Shown: piece by piece, positions 11,729 to 25,381 of the stretch
Layout of the letters: the number at the start of each line of letters is the position of its first letter
Position numbering within the stretch: the first letter of the stretch is position 1
Assembly: GCA_030490835.1 (NCBI GenBank)
Contig: CM059973.1
Span: forward strand, 89,611,641 to 89,675,640
Reading direction: 5' to 3'
Origin: Annona cherimola
Taxonomy: Eukaryota; Streptophyta; Magnoliopsida; Magnoliales; Annonaceae
DNA length: 64,000 nucleotides
Notes under the pieces: model-generated
Database searches by the model: none
The model's input: only the letters and a program-made list of their open reading frames with translations
What the model was told of the DNA's origin: nothing
Made by a program: the position numbers and the translations under genes

Positions 11729-12943
11729 TATATATATATATAAAATTTCTCATTCTATTCCAATTTTCCCATCCCGTTGATGTTCCATTCTATTCCTTTT
11801 ACACTCCCGCGCACCCAAAAGGACAAGTAAGAGGTATTCCAGCCCTTTTCATCCCTCCTTTTCCATTTAAAAAAAAAAAAAAAAACGTTTGTTTTGTTTT
11901 TGTTCTTGTTTATGGCCTCAGCTTGCATGTCGGCGAATGGGTCTTGGCTACCACCTGCGTTAGAGGCATTGTCTCTGTCCCGGTGTTTAATCCGGGTTTT
12001 CCGTGCTTTGGGTAATTTTAATGGAATCCGGGTTTTACGTTTTTTGGGTGATTTTAATGGACCCTGTAGTATCTTCCACCGATGTCTGAGAATTTATAAT
12101 TTTCATTTAACAATTTTTAAGAATTGTCTTAGAACTTGATTATATAAGTTGAGTTGTGATGTAAATATACATCAATAAAAAAAAAATGAGTCTCGGCCTT
12201 GGGTGCCTGGCCTTTGGTATCGTGCCTTTGTAGGAGTGTTAATATTCATGGTTAATCCTGTTAACCTGTTTATCCAACTTTTTAATAAATAAATTTAAAT
12301 TGAGATTTTTCAATAAATGGTTTATAATTCATCAATTCGTTTAACTTTATAAATAAATAAATGAATTATGATTGAAAATTTAAAATTGTCAATTGGTTTA
12401 GTAATCTGTTTAACTCATTTAATTTGTCAACTTGTTTACAACTAATTAAGAAGTTATATATCTTTTTTAAACTTTAAATTTAATTTTCTCATTTTGATTT
12501 CTTATTTTCCTCCATTCGTCTCAAATTTTATTGTGTCTTTCCTATTGTTGTGCTGTGGCGTTGCCATTTATCATCGCTTATGAGCGGTCTTTTTCTCCCC
12601 CCTTCCCGTACTTCTCCTTTTCTTTTTCTCTTCATCTTCATCTCTTGTCATTCTCCTCTTCATCTTTCTATTTTCTTTCCTTCGTTCAATTTCTCTTTCA
12701 TTGTTTTTTATTGTTCTTCTCTTCATATTTATTATTATTTCTCTCTCTTCGTCGTCACTCTCTGTCCTGCGGAGTCATCGTCCCTCTTTATGCTAGTGTG
12801 TCGAATATATGCCCACTCTTGATGAAGATTTGACCATTCAATGTATTTTTTGATGTAAATTAATTCATTACAACTATTAAAAAAACACATATAACTTTAA
12901 ATTGGCTTAATCTTGACTTGTTTGTAATATATATATATAGATC

Positions 12944-13290
12944 CGATCATGTGCAGACTATGGTGCAGTCCGTTGTAAAATGGGCTCAACACATGTTGGA
13001 TTGTAATGAAATTTTATACAATTATTTATCCATATAAAAATCATACTTTAAACGGTTTAGATGTTGAAAATACCATTTTAAACTTGATATTTACGTTAAA
13101 CTATTTTATTATATTGATTTTACACGATTTTTAGATGGAGACCATACATATGTTGGATTTGAATGTAAATTGGTATGCTAATAAAGTGAACAAATCTCAA
13201 TACAATGGGTAAGGCAGAAATTCATGATCAAGTGGAGCCTACAGTGCATGGACTACATGGTGTAGTCGCATGCACTAGAACATTTTCCGT
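12944..13290. repeat. Interspersed repeat of the TTATTTATCCATAT family
   Basis: It begins near GTGCAGACTATGGTGCAGTC and ends near ACTACATGGTGTAGTCGCAT, so both ends contain small hairpins with related sequence. The body has the phrases GGGCTCAACACATGTTGG, TTATTTATCCATAT and TTTAGATGTTGAAAATACCA. Related copies lie near 26610-26830, 40002-40690, 51180-51545 and 60190-60570. Confidence 0.55.
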
Positions 13291-16200
13291 ATATATATAT
13301 ATATATACATACACAAATTGTTAACAACTTGTCAACTTATTTATTAAATGAGTTATAAATGAATTAGAGTTGAGATTTTTAAAATAAGTTAATAAACAGA
13401 TAATAATTAAGATTATTTAAATGATTAAAATTAGGACTAAATTTTAACCATCTAACTCGATCGGTTAACACCCGTGGGACACGAGTGGTTCGGCCAGCAT
13501 ATTGAAAAAGGCTGCAATTCAAGACAAGCCCTTGGCATGAAAACTGTGGCCCGCAGCTTAATGGAATTGGTTCCAGCCAACAAAATGGCTGGCCAGTCAT
13601 CCCACTTTACAGGTGCGCCTTCTCGGGCACTGCCTCGTTTTCAGACATGATCGCAAGAAATTATTAGGGACGACGAATTACTCAATTATCTCCAATCTTT
13701 CAAAACAGGCCTCATGTTTTTTTTTTTTTTTTTTTTTTTCACTTTCATTAAACAAACTTTCAGGATTCTTAACATCTAAATGTGAGCCCGGTTATTCTTA
13801 CCTAATCCAAGGCCGACTATTAATTCCCTGATTTCCTTCAAATAGGTTAGCTCCATGGATGAAACCGTCATTGCTTGTAACCATCAAACGAGGAACAATG
13901 AAACTGTCTTCAAGTTGAAGCTCATAAAGTCGAGTTTCATGATTTCATCTTGAGCATTGATTTTTCATACAGCCAATTAAAGTGGGCTCTTCAGCTTGCT
14001 CGGGTCATGGGCCAGGAACAAGACCGGATTGACATTCGCAGTGCCTAGTCTCGATAATTCCTGAAAACGAAAGCCAAAGCTTTCTTTGGATCTTAAAGGA
14101 GCAGGTCAGCAACTGAACCGTCATGGTTAAGAGTGCAATTTTGAGTTGGTTGGGTTCGGTAGTTGTTTATCTTATCCCATTTATAGTATACTCTACTCTG
14201 TCTATTATCTATAGGGTTGGCTCCGATTAATTCTGGTTTTAGTTCCAAATCAGTTCCTTTACTACTTAAACATAATATTTTTTTTGAGAAACATCTATGT
14301 TATTTTAAATAATATAAAGTGATACTCATTTACATTTTAAAATCACAAGTATATATGTTATTGTTTATATTATTATATTAAAAAATATAAGTATAGATCG
14401 TCATAATCTAATTATTAAAACTATTAATATATTACAATCACGATTCACAAGATTATTTATAAAATGTTTTCAAGAGTCAATGACATGTATATAAATAACT
14501 TAACAGCTTCCTACTTCGTAATTTTTAACTTCACAAGCACAATATTATTTGAATTTACATTTATTAAAATAAGTGTGCACACAGGATGTCATAAACAAAG
14601 TACAATACATACTATATAATATATATTATATACATATATGTGCCTACTTAATTACCCATATAAGTACCCATGGGTCGGTTTCGGGTACTCGACATATCTA
14701 CCATACCCATATTCTGTTTGGGAGTAAGAGTGCAAATCAGGTTGGTTGCACAGCCTACCGGGTTTATATGAACCCGAGTCTTAACTTTAATATATAATTC
14801 GGGTTCGGGTCGGGTTAATATTGGTTTCGGGTTGAAATTCAGGTTATTCTCAAACTAATGGGAATTGAAATTACCTATAAATATAACAAAATTTTCAAAC
14901 ATTATTGCATTAGCACATAAATAATTGCATGACCTATGATATTTTTGGTTTTGATGAAAGTTAATCTTTTAATTAAAAGATAATTTTAAATACAATGAAC
15001 ATATTGAATTTACACATAATAATCAAGGTAATGTTATCAAAAAAATCATGATAAGAAAAATAAATGAAATTATATGACATCACTATCTAAAGTTTAATAA
15101 AAGTAAGACTTATATATATCGTAGTTAATTAGTATATATGTAATAAATTTAAAGAGATAATATATTTATAATTATTTACAAATAAAGTTAATATAGATGT
15201 AATATATTCAACTTTTATGGATATTTGCATGTAACATTTAGGTATTAGAATAAACATTTTACAGTTTAATTAAGTTATGATTACATGAAATAAATTTTAT
15301 CACAATTATAATTCAAATACTTAAAGCATAAACAAATATAATCATTTAATAAATTAGGAATAATATTGGGTTTGGACCGGGTTGATGCAAATCCGGTATT
15401 AGTTTTGGATTTTCTCAGCTTAGGTCGAAATCGGATCTAATTTGAAAAAAAATTTAAAAATAAAATTCAAAATTGGTTTTGAAACCGGGTCGGGTTGGGC
15501 AGGTTCGGACCGACTTGGTACCAAGTTGCACCATTATCGAGAAAGTGAGTAATAGTTTATACCATACCCATACCCATATATAATATTTTCTCCTCCACTT
15601 TACCCAAATTAGAGTCAAGCCGATAAGTACCCTGTCTAATTGCACCCTAATTATCGTTTGCTGTTGTAGTAAAAGAGAGATTAGGGGAATATATTGACCG
15701 AGAAAAGAGCTCCATGAAACTCCCGATTAGCTCCGTAAGAGTTTACTTTTGTTGCAGAAAAGGGTAATGATCATATGCAACTATTGCTTCTTTACTTAAA
15801 ATTATTTTTAAGAAAATCTAACCATTTGTAAATTTTGCGTATTTTGAGAACTTTTATATGCAATTTATTTATTTTCGAAATGTTAGCAATGACATTTTAA
15901 CTCTTAAATGATGTTAAATATAAAATAAGTTTTCAACCAAAGCGATTTTTGGCATCATAAAAATATATTAATCTTTTAAAACCATTTATGTATAAAAATA
16001 TTTTAAAAAATATAGAAATTTACCGGTTGTAGTTTTTTGAGAGAAACTACAAGGTGCTTGTTACGCCAGAATTATAATTTTTCTGAATTACAAAAAATAA
16101 AATCTTGCAACAGGGGAAAAAAAAAAAACTCTTTCCATTCGGCCAAATATCAGGAAGAAAAAAGTCAGGAAGAAAAAAGCATTTTCAAAGAAAATTGAGC

Positions 16201-17078
16201 CCGGGAGTTGGCAACGGATGTAACTTGATCCAGTTTCAATTATTCTAAAGAAAATTTATATCAAAGATTGTTCACGCGTGCCAAGGTGGATCCAATAAAT
16301 AGAATATTTTTTTTTATGGGAGTAAATAGAATAACTTGAATTTCACAAAGAGGACAAACAACCACTCTATCCGGTTGCTTTCCTTCCTCTACAGTTTTTT
16401 TTTTTTTTTTTTTTGAATTGTCCTTCATTTACAAATTGAGTTATGGGGAACGTGAGATTTCTAAAAGCTACTTTCGAGCAACAATCAAAATTGAGGAATG
16501 CTTGCTATGCAAGCAACGAGCAAAGTTCTATCGGCTTCCAACTTTCTATTTTTTTTGACCAAAATCAACTTCCAACTTTAATTTATGAATCCTTTAACAT
16601 TCGGATTGTAATTCAGCTGGGTTCAACATTAGCCTGACCCAAAATGGATCCGGTTGGGCTCTACAAATGCTCAAAATTGGACAGCAAAAATTGGGTTCGA
16701 CATGGCCATATGTCGATATGGTGATTAGTTTTTGGGGTTGAAGTCTGGAAACATATCGTCTGCTTGCCCACGTATTCCGTACGCCCAATTTTCCCCACCA
16801 TTTTTTTTTTGGGGTTAAAAAATGGTGTTTTTGATATTTTTGTGCTGAGTTTGGCAAAATTTGGGGAAATTAAGTTTTTTTTTTTTTTAAACTAGAAGCA
16901 AGAAACGTCTTAAACTAGGTTGCGACTCAATGCTTGTATAAGCTATATTTACTTTTCCATGAATATATGAGCCCAAGCAAAATTTTTTCACAGTGCAAAT
17001 TTTATATTTTCAATTTTTTGACTTCTAAAATAAAAGTAAAAATAAAAAATGTATAGGCAATGAAAAGATTTTGCTTAA

Positions 17079-17341
17079 GGGTGTGTTTGTTTATACAAAA
17101 AATTTTCAAATTAAAACTTTCACACCCCATAACTGGTCTATTTTTTAATTTTTTGTTATCTTTTTATACAACATATTTTTTAAATCATTTCTACACAATT
17201 ACTTATATAGTTATCTTATCTATTTTAACTTTCTTCTCTTTATTTATTATTATTATTATTCTTATTTTATCATATCATTTTCTTTTATTTTAAAAACTTT
17301 TACATAAAAAAATTTACATCTAAAAGTTTTATTACATAGAA
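17079..17341 (-). repeat. MITE, GTGTGTTTGG family, inverted copy
   Basis: It starts GGGTGTGTTTGTTTATAC and ends AAAAGTTTTATTACATAG, with the family's interior in reverse orientation (TCATTTCTACACAATTACTT). No target duplication is readable. Confidence 0.6.
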
Positions 17342-19141
17342 ATGGAATCAGAACCCTTAAAATAAAATATAAAATGAGATATTTATCATAAGTGAATTGA
17401 AATTTTATTTTTCAACCCGAGAAAATTAGATTAGGATTGGGTTGAGATTTGAAATCCATATACGCCAATTGCTATATCAACAATTTCAAAATCTTATTTT
17501 TGTCTCGATCTTCTAGCCCGTGCCAGCCTTATTCCTACTAAAATCAATTTTTGGATGGCAAAATGTTGTATGCATGAGCTTTAGAACGTCAAGATCGATC
17601 AGTAATATATCTCCTACAGCCGCTTATAATTCCACCAAAATGAAATAATGAATAGGCAATCATAGACCAGCTCAAAGGGTTACAACAATTTGTCAACCAG
17701 GATATAGTCCAGTAATATTACATACGTGCGGGTTCGTGAGTATTAATTCCGGCTTTGTGCGGGAGCTTGAGTTCTATCGTAATTTAATGTAAATTTTTTT
17801 TTTTTTTTAAAAAAAACTCGATTCTAAAAGCAGCACAGTTCTTTTAAGTGACTGGTGGGATCCACAGCCAAGTGCAAAGCTCTTTGTGCCCAGCCTGCTT
17901 CGGAAATGCAGCCCCACGCCAAGCCCCAAGTCTAAAATTATCGCATGACCCAAAGCTGATCAGGCTAGCCATGAAGATATCAAGTACCAGCAATCCCGTG
18001 TTCGCATGAGAATGATAATTCTCAGGATGCGGCGTGGGTAGCAGGGGACTCCTCCAAATTCGTGGTCTTTCTGATTGAAATATTGCTTCATGGGCTGACC
18101 GCGAAACAAAGAATCCACCGTCTGTAACCTATTCCACTTGGGAAATTTATATATGGGCCTGATAGGCAGATATAATTTTTCCCTTGGCCTACATATTATT
18201 TGCACATAGTTTGCAAACATTCTCAAATATTGTATGGGAATTCAGAAATCTGGAAAAGTATTGAAAAGCACAGAGACAGGGGCCCATTTTTAAACTTCCC
18301 ATTCTACTTTATTAGGTCACTACCGTGTTAGGCATTGGCACACCTTAAAGCAAGCTTCTGTGGCCCACCACCTCTTTTAGGCTCTGTGGTGCCCTTGGCA
18401 TCGCATGATGCATTTTTTTAATAGTAAAAAAGATAAGCCAAGCACAAGCATGCCGAAAGATGCCAAAACCCACCTGCTTGCATCCATTGCCTTTTAGAAG
18501 GGGGGGTGGGGGTCGGAAATCTCACATATGTATATTCTTCCCAGCCTTCCTAAAGTTTATGTGCTCTACTTTTACATTGCTTCGCCTTTGGTGGCTTTTA
18601 GATAAGGCAAGGAATTAATCAAATGTTTAATAATACGATACTTCGACACTTACACAATATATTCGAAGGAATTTTTTTTTTTTTTTTTTTTGGAAATTGT
18701 GATATGCCTTTTGGGTTGAAGAGTTAGACTAGATGGATAAAAATTGTGGCGTATCGGGGTAAATTCTTATATGGTATGATTTCTTTTAAAACAAAGTTAA
18801 AATCTTAATTAATTATGTGCATGGAAGTGAGAGTGGAAAGCTTTTTGGAGGTTAAAGCTTTTTGTACAACCTTCAAAAAGCTTTTCAAAAAGACAAATGG
18901 CTGTACAGGATGCAGCCATCTTCGTCTTTTACAACACAGCAAAAAAGCAACAAACGCCCCATGACACAATTCTTTCTTTTGATAGCGGTGCCTTCTTCTT
19001 TCTCCTTAAGTTTGGAATACCCCCACCGCCCGTCCAAACCAGGAATGCTGTTGCCTTCCATCATCACTACAAAATACTCAAAAACTAGCTCGCGTTGGTT
19101 GCTCTTCCATATCCATACACGAAAACAGAGCTGGCAATCTA

Positions 19142-19153
19142 GCTAGAGAGAGC

Positions 19154-19178
<25 letters not shown>
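19142..19178 (+). repeat. (GA)n microsatellite in the 5' leader of DUF3339 copy B
   Basis: Alternating GA runs end directly at the ATG at 19179, so they probably lie in the 5' UTR. GA repeats in plant leaders can bind BBR/BPC GAGA factors; no such role is shown here. Confidence 0.8.
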
Positions 19179-19184
<6 letters not shown>

Positions 19185-19391
19185 GCTGATTGGGGTCCTG
19201 TCGTCGTCGCTGTTGCGCTCTTTGTGCTCCTCTCACCAGGGCTCTTGTTTCAGATTCCTGCGAGGGCGAGGGTGGTAGAGTTTGGGAACATGTACACAAG
19301 CGGGATTTCTATACTAATACACTCCATCATCTTCTTTTGTATATACACAATCCTCATCATTGCCGTTGGTGTTCACATACATACTAGCTGA
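19179..19391 (+). CDS. DUF3339 small membrane protein, copy B
   Basis: A 70-residue protein starting MAADWGPVVVAVALFVLLSP. It is the same DUF3339 family as 9656-9865, with LSPGLLFQIP, VVEFGN, TSGISILIHSIIFF and VGVHIHT conserved. Two hydrophobic segments suggest a two-pass membrane protein. The loop differs between the copies (PARARVVEFGNMYTSG here, PGNNRIVEFGNFQTSG there). The synonymous sites look diverged, so the duplication appears old. The start is fixed by the family consensus and by the GA-repeat leader immediately upstream. The coding region is intronless. Function is unknown for the family. Confidence 0.93.
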
Positions 19392-19525
19392 TGGTTGATG
19401 CATGCAGCATCTCTCACAATCAGCTGCAACCTTCTTTTTTATTTCCTTTTAATTAGACTACTTCTGTACAAGTAAGTACTGTTGTAACCTTTGGGGCTTT
19501 CTGAATTTCCTTTTTTGCTCGGTTA

Positions 19526-19531
19526 AATAAA
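19526..19531 (+). terminator. Candidate polyadenylation signal of DUF3339 copy B
   Basis: AATAAA lies 135 bases after the stop codon in a T-rich 3' flank, a normal position for a plant near-upstream element. Confidence 0.5.
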
Positions 19532-19559
19532 CAGTATACTCCTCTGGTAGATTCTTATT

Positions 19560-20615
19560 TGAAATGTAATGGCGTTTTGGGTTATATTATGTTGGGGCAG
19601 GTACATGAAAATAGAATAGAAAAATTAAGGAAAGTGGAAGATAGACAAACTAGGAAATAAGTTTTTCTTTTACATGTTACAGATATGATTTTCCTTAAGC
19701 CAATATTTGCATCTTTACGACTATTTTTAAGAGTATAACAAATGATCCCTACGATACAAATAGAAATAGGTTATAACAACTTGCGCCAGAATACAAATAG
19801 AGATAACCTAATCTGGAATAACTATTTTTAGCCTATTGAACTCGTAGCTGCTTGGACGAAAATCCACAACAAAATTCGATCTCATGACCGGTTAGTTATC
19901 TGAATGCGTCACCACTATTTTACAATATGCTTTGTCTATATTAGTAATATAATGTATCAGTCTATATTAGCAATATGTACCATCTATTTCGATCTTGAAA
20001 ATCCCAATTCGAGTTATAATTCACTTCCATTGATTAATGATGATTAATTAATTTACACTGCAAGTCTACGGCAAGGATGAACAGTCCACAATATTTTGCA
20101 AGTTAGAATTTTTGGATTTTTGCCCTGTCATTGCTCCCACTGCTTGTTGTCAGCTTCAAGAACAACTGACAGAAAGCAAGTAATTAAACAGTCAAACTAA
20201 GTGATTTTCTGTGTCTGTTTTAGTTTTATTTTTCAGAATTGATGGGTTTTTAGTTGGGCCCCGAACGAATTATTGTTTGTGTTGGAAAAACATTGTTTCT
20301 TGTCGAAGGGAAGCATTATTTTCCCATAAATTATCAGCAGCAAGCTCAATGACCGATAAAGACTCAATCATCCCAATTCAATCAACTCGTCCATGCCAAC
20401 CAAAGCGTTTCCGCGTTTGAAGAGGGGTAGGTAGGCAAAAGAAGAAACCTTCCCTTTAATGACCACTTGTTCGGTTGAAGATAATATTAAGAAAAGAGAA
20501 TAAAGGAGAAGAAAATTTAAGTTGACTCTTTTATGCTAACAGTCAATTCTTATTTTCACATTACATATTCCACGAACGTCTTAAATTCCATGAGCTAGTG
20601 ATGACTAAATGGCAC
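19560..20615. other. Intergenic, including probable 3' UTR of the cellulose synthase-like gene
   Basis: No gene seen. The bases below 20616 are downstream of the minus-strand gene and probably include its 3' UTR. A short plus-strand frame near 20211 has no family resemblance. Confidence 0.45.
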
Positions 20616-23600
20616 TTATTGTGCTAATACAACAGATCCCAAACAAATAAGAAACAAGGAACATATCAGAGATAATATGGAAATCCAATATGGAACCTTG
20701 CCCGCGTCCGCCCTCATAATCATCCCTTCATAGAGAGGGTAGCTGCTAGTTACTACAAGGAATGTGATGAACATCTCTCCAAACATTTCATTGAAATTTC
20801 CCGTTGACAGGACTTGGTAGACACCAACAAGAAAACATGCCAGGTTTAGAATGGCTATAGTAGTCGGTGGGATGAGCATTATAGTTGCACCTTGGAAATC
20901 AAATATGCCCTTCTCATACCGTTCAGCTTGTTTGCTATCAACAACTTTATTTGTCAGCTCAAAATCAACTTTCTTACATCCCATTAGCTTCATTGAAAAA
21001 TCCAAACACGCAAACAAATAAGGTGAAACCGTCTTAATCATCCAAAGCCTTTGTTCTCTCCACCATTGCTTCAATGATCCTCCAGTAAATATGACTTCCA
21101 AGATATGCTGGCACAAAGCTGATAGGCCGATGAAAGCAAAAATAACAAACGATGGATCTGAAATCTGTAATTAAGCAATGGCTCGTCAGACAACATAACA
21201 AGGTACGCATTAGGAAAAATCTTTTTTAAATTTCTTTTTCCAAGCATAAGTGCAACATTGGACCAAGCAAATGAAATAAGTATTTAACATAATTTATTTG
21301 GTTTATCATTTTGCCAACTTTTTTGTCTGAGTCAAGCTATACTAGACAATTCCGACTACAATTTTCATTCTCGTCGCGCCTATTCATACAGAGAATGCCA
21401 TAGGTCTAAGGCGCCATATCTATAAAAAAAAATAGTGTTTATGTTATGTTTAACAACTACAGGATCCATCCAAAACCTAGTGGCACTCATAGTCATGATA
21501 AGTTTGTATGACAATTGAACGATTGCCTTCACGGAATGCAAGAATGCTAACACATTTATTTGATCCATCAATCAATGAAAGTGGTGCTCCTATCACTTCT
21601 TCTGCTTAAAATTTTGTCATGTAGTTACAATTTTCAAATAAATAAGTGATCAACCAAAGTAATGAAGTAATTTGTTAGAACACAAGGGCATTTATGTTTA
21701 CCTTTGGATACAAGGAGAACCGGTTCAGGAAGCAGAGTGGCGGGATGACACCATAGCATAGCACAGGGATGGAGTACAAAGGCAGAAATGCTACGTGCCC
21801 ATAGTACATTCTCATGAGAAGAGATTTGCAAGATGGTTGATATAATATTGGGCAGAATCGAGATAACGCAACCTCGAGTAGACCCATAGACCATCTCTTA
21901 TGTTGAACCAGGAAGATGTTCAAACTTATAGGAGCTGAACCAAGGAATGAGGGCCTTGAGGGATCAATGTAGACAGATGTCCATCCCCCACAGTGCATAA
22001 TGTACCCTGTTAAGAAATCCTCCAACATGGAACCATAAAGGAAGCCAATCTGCTTGGTAAAGAACTATTATTAGGTTAATTTCAAAGAAACATGGCAAAG
22101 AGAGAAGAAACCATGGAGCAAAGAAAGAACAAGCCTGTCTAATGCAAGAAGGGCAATCTAGCCTTGAGACCAAAAATCTAGCCATATAGAAAAAAGAATA
22201 GCTGAGATCATTTCAACATTTTGCTGAGAAGGGAAGGTTGGAAGTATTTATGATTTTGTTTAAAGACAATTCATTTAGTGAAATGACAAAATGACCACAA
22301 TCGCTTTGGGTAAACTTTGGAACTCATCTTTCCTTTTCTCAACTCAATTTGATTTAGGTTGACTCATTTGTAAATGAATATCCACAATTTATAATCGATA
22401 TTAAATTTATGTTCCGTACCCCTCAAAAAAAAAAAGTTGGCCTCTTCTCTGTGAACTAAAAAATGTAAAAGATGACAAAGGACAGAACTCACTTGTTTGC
22501 CCCATCTTGTACCTTCTTCATAAGCACAAGAAGCCAATAATTGTGCTTCTTGTAGCAGTAATTTGTCACCTATAGGTCTATCTTCCATATTGCTTTTATA
22601 CTTCTGGCACATTGACTTGATAAGCTCATTTGAAGGACCTACAAATTCTCGACATTGAAGAGGATCTTCCATGAAATGCAATGCTGTTCGTCAAAAGAAA
22701 AAACATTTGTTGTTAGTTCATCTATGAAATTTTTTTAATATTGATGCTTAAGCTTGTGTTCTTGGCATCTGTATTTCCAGAAAACTGACATTTCATCAAG
22801 GAAGGTCCTAGTGCAGTTGCATATAGTGCTTCCCTCCTCATGTAAAAGTTAGTCCCAGATAAGGGAGGTCCCTTGATTCCATCACAACCTATCCACCAAT
22901 TCTACAAGAAATTTATAAAGTTAAATCATTAAAAATTTGATGAAAGGGAATAAGACAAGCATAGCCATTTTCATTGTATTGGGCGCTAGTGTAAGATGAG
23001 TTCTCTGCTGTGTAATGCCATATACCTTGAAAACCTCCCTAAGCTGGGAGTTGTAGATGTCTTCCTTACTGATGGTATGGAATGTTTGAGGGAATTGAAC
23101 AAAAGCCAGAGAAGGAGAAAGTTGTTGATCAAGGTGGAAGCACATGGCTTGTCGGGCGGAAGTTGGGTCGTTTGAATACATGTCGCAATCTAAGAACAAG
23201 ATATATGGTGCATTGCTTAGAATACTGGAAACTCGAAGCTGCAAAGTATTTTAGACAATAGAAGGTTAACACCATTTTCGCATAACCACACATTAATATA
23301 GATAGCAAGGTAGATAGATATGCACAGATGGAGGGAGGAAGGGAAGGGAGTTACTAGGACATTCAGAGCACCAGCTTTGAAGTTGTGAGGACAAGATTGC
23401 TTCTTTTCACGGGAAACATACACAACCATTGGCATTTTATCTTGTTCTTTGCCATCTATGCGTGTCCTCTTATCATTCATGCCCAGTCTCTTGTTATATA
23501 CGACCTACATCATTGGACAAAATCATGAGATGACAAAGTCTCGTTCATCTTTATAGTGAGCTGGAGAAAATGAATTCCAAAATTTTGTTTGCACTAAAAA

Positions 23601-25338
23601 TATTAGTTCTGTACTGAACAGAACATATCATAACATGTAAATTATGATCATGTCAAATGCACGGTATGCAATTGAGCACCACTTTCTTTGCTTGCATGGG
23701 TTTGTGATGTATCCCTGTATCACCATGCGCATAATTATATTCGTTGAAAAAAAGAAAAAAAGAAAAAAATTATATTCATTGAAGTTGTAATGCATTGCTG
23801 AAAACATAAATGAAAACTTATAATCAATTAACGAAGGTCGTAACTTGCATCCATTTTTATGCATTTGCATGCAAACACGAGACGGTCTTAAAAAAAGAAA
23901 AGAAAAAAAGCTGTCATTGATACCATCTCTGAATTTAGTGCTTTTTTTTTTTTTTTTTTTTGATTGGTGAGTTTACTGCTTTTTTATGTTAACAATCGGC
24001 ACAAATACCATCTACACATCTGGTTTTTGTCTTTCTAGAAATTTGAAATATCAACCAGATTGAATCTTTATTTTGATTTGCCCAACTTTAATTTCCCGAA
24101 TCCGTTCGTCATTATTGCAGTTCTTTCTGTCTTGATTCTATGAAGCTATTCCTATATTTTATCATTTGCAAAGCGCCTCATCATCATTTGCGCCCTTCGC
24201 AAATGAGGCCCACCACGTTTTTTTTTCTTGCCTTCTTATAAAATAGTTAATTTAGAAGTATTTAATCTATGAATTAAATTTTATTAATTTTGTGGACGTG
24301 TATATATTTTTGAAGTTTTCAAAATAAGGTATTTTAGTCATTTTATCGGTTGAAAATGACTAAGGTACCGATAAAATGACTAAAATACTTCTTTACTTAA
24401 AAATCCCCCCCCCCCCCCCCCCCCAAAAAAAATGCAGTCCTCCAAAAATAATAAAACTTTGTTTATGGTTAAATACACTTAAATTAACTATTTTTCAAAA
24501 AGCAAAAACTTAAAAGATACATTTGCGATTGGCCATGAACAAATAATTCCTTATCTTGCAAAATAATGTAACCATATTGACCACTGACGCACATTTCAAG
24601 ACTTTGTAAAACTGTGAACCAAGGCATAATTCAGTGGTATCAGATTAGGTATGCGAATATTAGATCCTAATATCGAATCTGGAGGAGGGCGTTGTCTCCT
24701 TGTAATGTAATAATAATAATAATAAAAGACTTAGCAAAACTTATATGCATACGGTGTTCCCCTTTTCGGGTCCAGAGAAGAGCATTGCCTTCATATAATG
24801 ATGCAATAATAAAAAAAAAAGATTTAGCAAAATTTCATACCTCAATTACAGAAGGGTGATTATTCCCGATCTTATTATTTGAGCTTCCAAAATCTTGGTC
24901 TCTTCCTATAGAGTCCTCAAATGCTTCATAAATCGTCTGCATCGTGAAACTAACACCTCGTGAGAATTAAATGAAGTGCATTTATAAAATCGAAGAAAAT
25001 TTTTACTTCACAAAAAAGGTGAACACAAATTTTTTTTTAGAGTGTGTTTGATAATCAGAAAAAATAAGATTTTTTTTTTTTCAAAATAGGAGAATGACAT
25101 AACTTGATAAAGAGGGTAAAGAGAATAAAAATAAAACAAATATAATAATTATAGGAGAAATGTAAGACATATGATCGAAATATAAAGATAATAATAAAAA
25201 AATTAGAATATATAAGTTTGTTAATTAAGATATAAAATCATATCAAAGATGTATAAAAAATGAGAAATTTTTTATATCTTACCTAAAGGACTCTAGATTT
25301 TGATATGATTTTATATCTTATTTACACAATTATTTTAC

Positions 25339-25381
<43 letters not shown>

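Larger units (their letters stand above)
11729..19141. other. Intergenic repeat-rich region between the DUF3339 genes
   Basis: No gene is supported in this 7.4-kb stretch. It contains a C/T-rich tract (about 12590-12780), a foldback-type repeat (12944-13290), long poly-T runs, stretches rich in GGGTCGGGTT-like motifs (about 14680-14860 and 15360-15640) and an inverted MITE (17079-17341). The open frames are short and low in complexity. Confidence 0.5.

Noticed and set aside
12531..12833. Two overlapping plus-strand frames of 90-100 residues rich in Phe, Ser and Leu
   Set aside because: The underlying DNA is a C/T-rich low-complexity tract, which makes both frames hydrophobic by composition.
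14680..15640. Clusters of GGGTCGGGTT-like motifs, which suggested telomere-like DNA
   Set aside because: The motif is irregular and does not match the plant telomere repeat TTTAGGG. It looks like a diverged dispersed repeat.
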